In this document: one piece after another, positions 7,109-7,138 of the stretch
How positions within the stretch are numbered: position 1 is the stretch's first letter
How the letters are laid out: every line of letters starts with the position of its first letter
Source: Limisphaerales bacterium
GTDB lineage: Bacteria > Verrucomicrobiota > Verrucomicrobiia > Limisphaerales > UBA11358
Direction of reading: 5' to 3'
Assembly: GCA_027451565.1 (NCBI GenBank)
Contig: DAIDJC010000175.1
Span: 1 to 7,138 of the forward strand
Length of the DNA stretch: 7,138 nt
Position numbers and translations under genes: made by a program
Notes under the pieces: generated by a model
What the model saw: only the letters and a program-made list of their open reading frames with translations
Database searches by the model: none
Told to the model about the DNA's origin: nothing

Positions 7109-7138
7109 AGATCGCAAACATTCAGAACGAACTCAAAT

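Overview
The window looks like a piece of a bacterial surface-polysaccharide region bordered on its left by an insertion sequence. Everything recognisable is on the + strand. From the left edge: the C-terminal part of an IS630-family transposase (3-455, cut by the window edge); a family 10 glycosyltransferase of the alpha-fucosyltransferase type (about 554-1486); a family 2 glycosyltransferase (1541-2395); a very large secreted protein built from two tandem copies of a pectate-lyase-like beta-helix plus Ig/PKD-like unit (2459-6901); and a 237-base gene-free tail (6902-7138) with two hairpin-like elements that resemble dispersed intergenic repeats.

The organism cannot be fixed from the sequence alone. 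The large secreted beta-helix/Ig-like protein rich in Thr-Asn-Gly, the near absence of Shine-Dalgarno sequences, and the CCCTC-rich hairpin repeat downstream are what I would expect from a Verrucomicrobiota bacterium (Pedosphaera-like lineages come to mind). This is an impression, not a demonstrated assignment.

The two glycosyltransferases are co-directional and separated by 54 bases. The beta-helix gene begins 63 bases after the second one. No convincing terminator separates them, so one transcription unit is plausible. The GT10 and GT2 enzymes would add sugars (GT10 probably fucose or a related deoxysugar) to a glycan made in the cytoplasm. The beta-helix protein has a Sec signal peptide and would act outside the cytoplasm, perhaps binding, cleaving or epimerising a polysaccharide. 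That link is inferred from gene order and fold only.

The most unusual element is the 1480-residue two-module protein. Its halves share a block-by-block layout, including matched His/Arg/acidic blocks, yet they differ strongly in base composition. This suggests an old duplication or a fusion of two homologues rather than a recent copy. No CRISPR array, tRNA or rRNA was seen.
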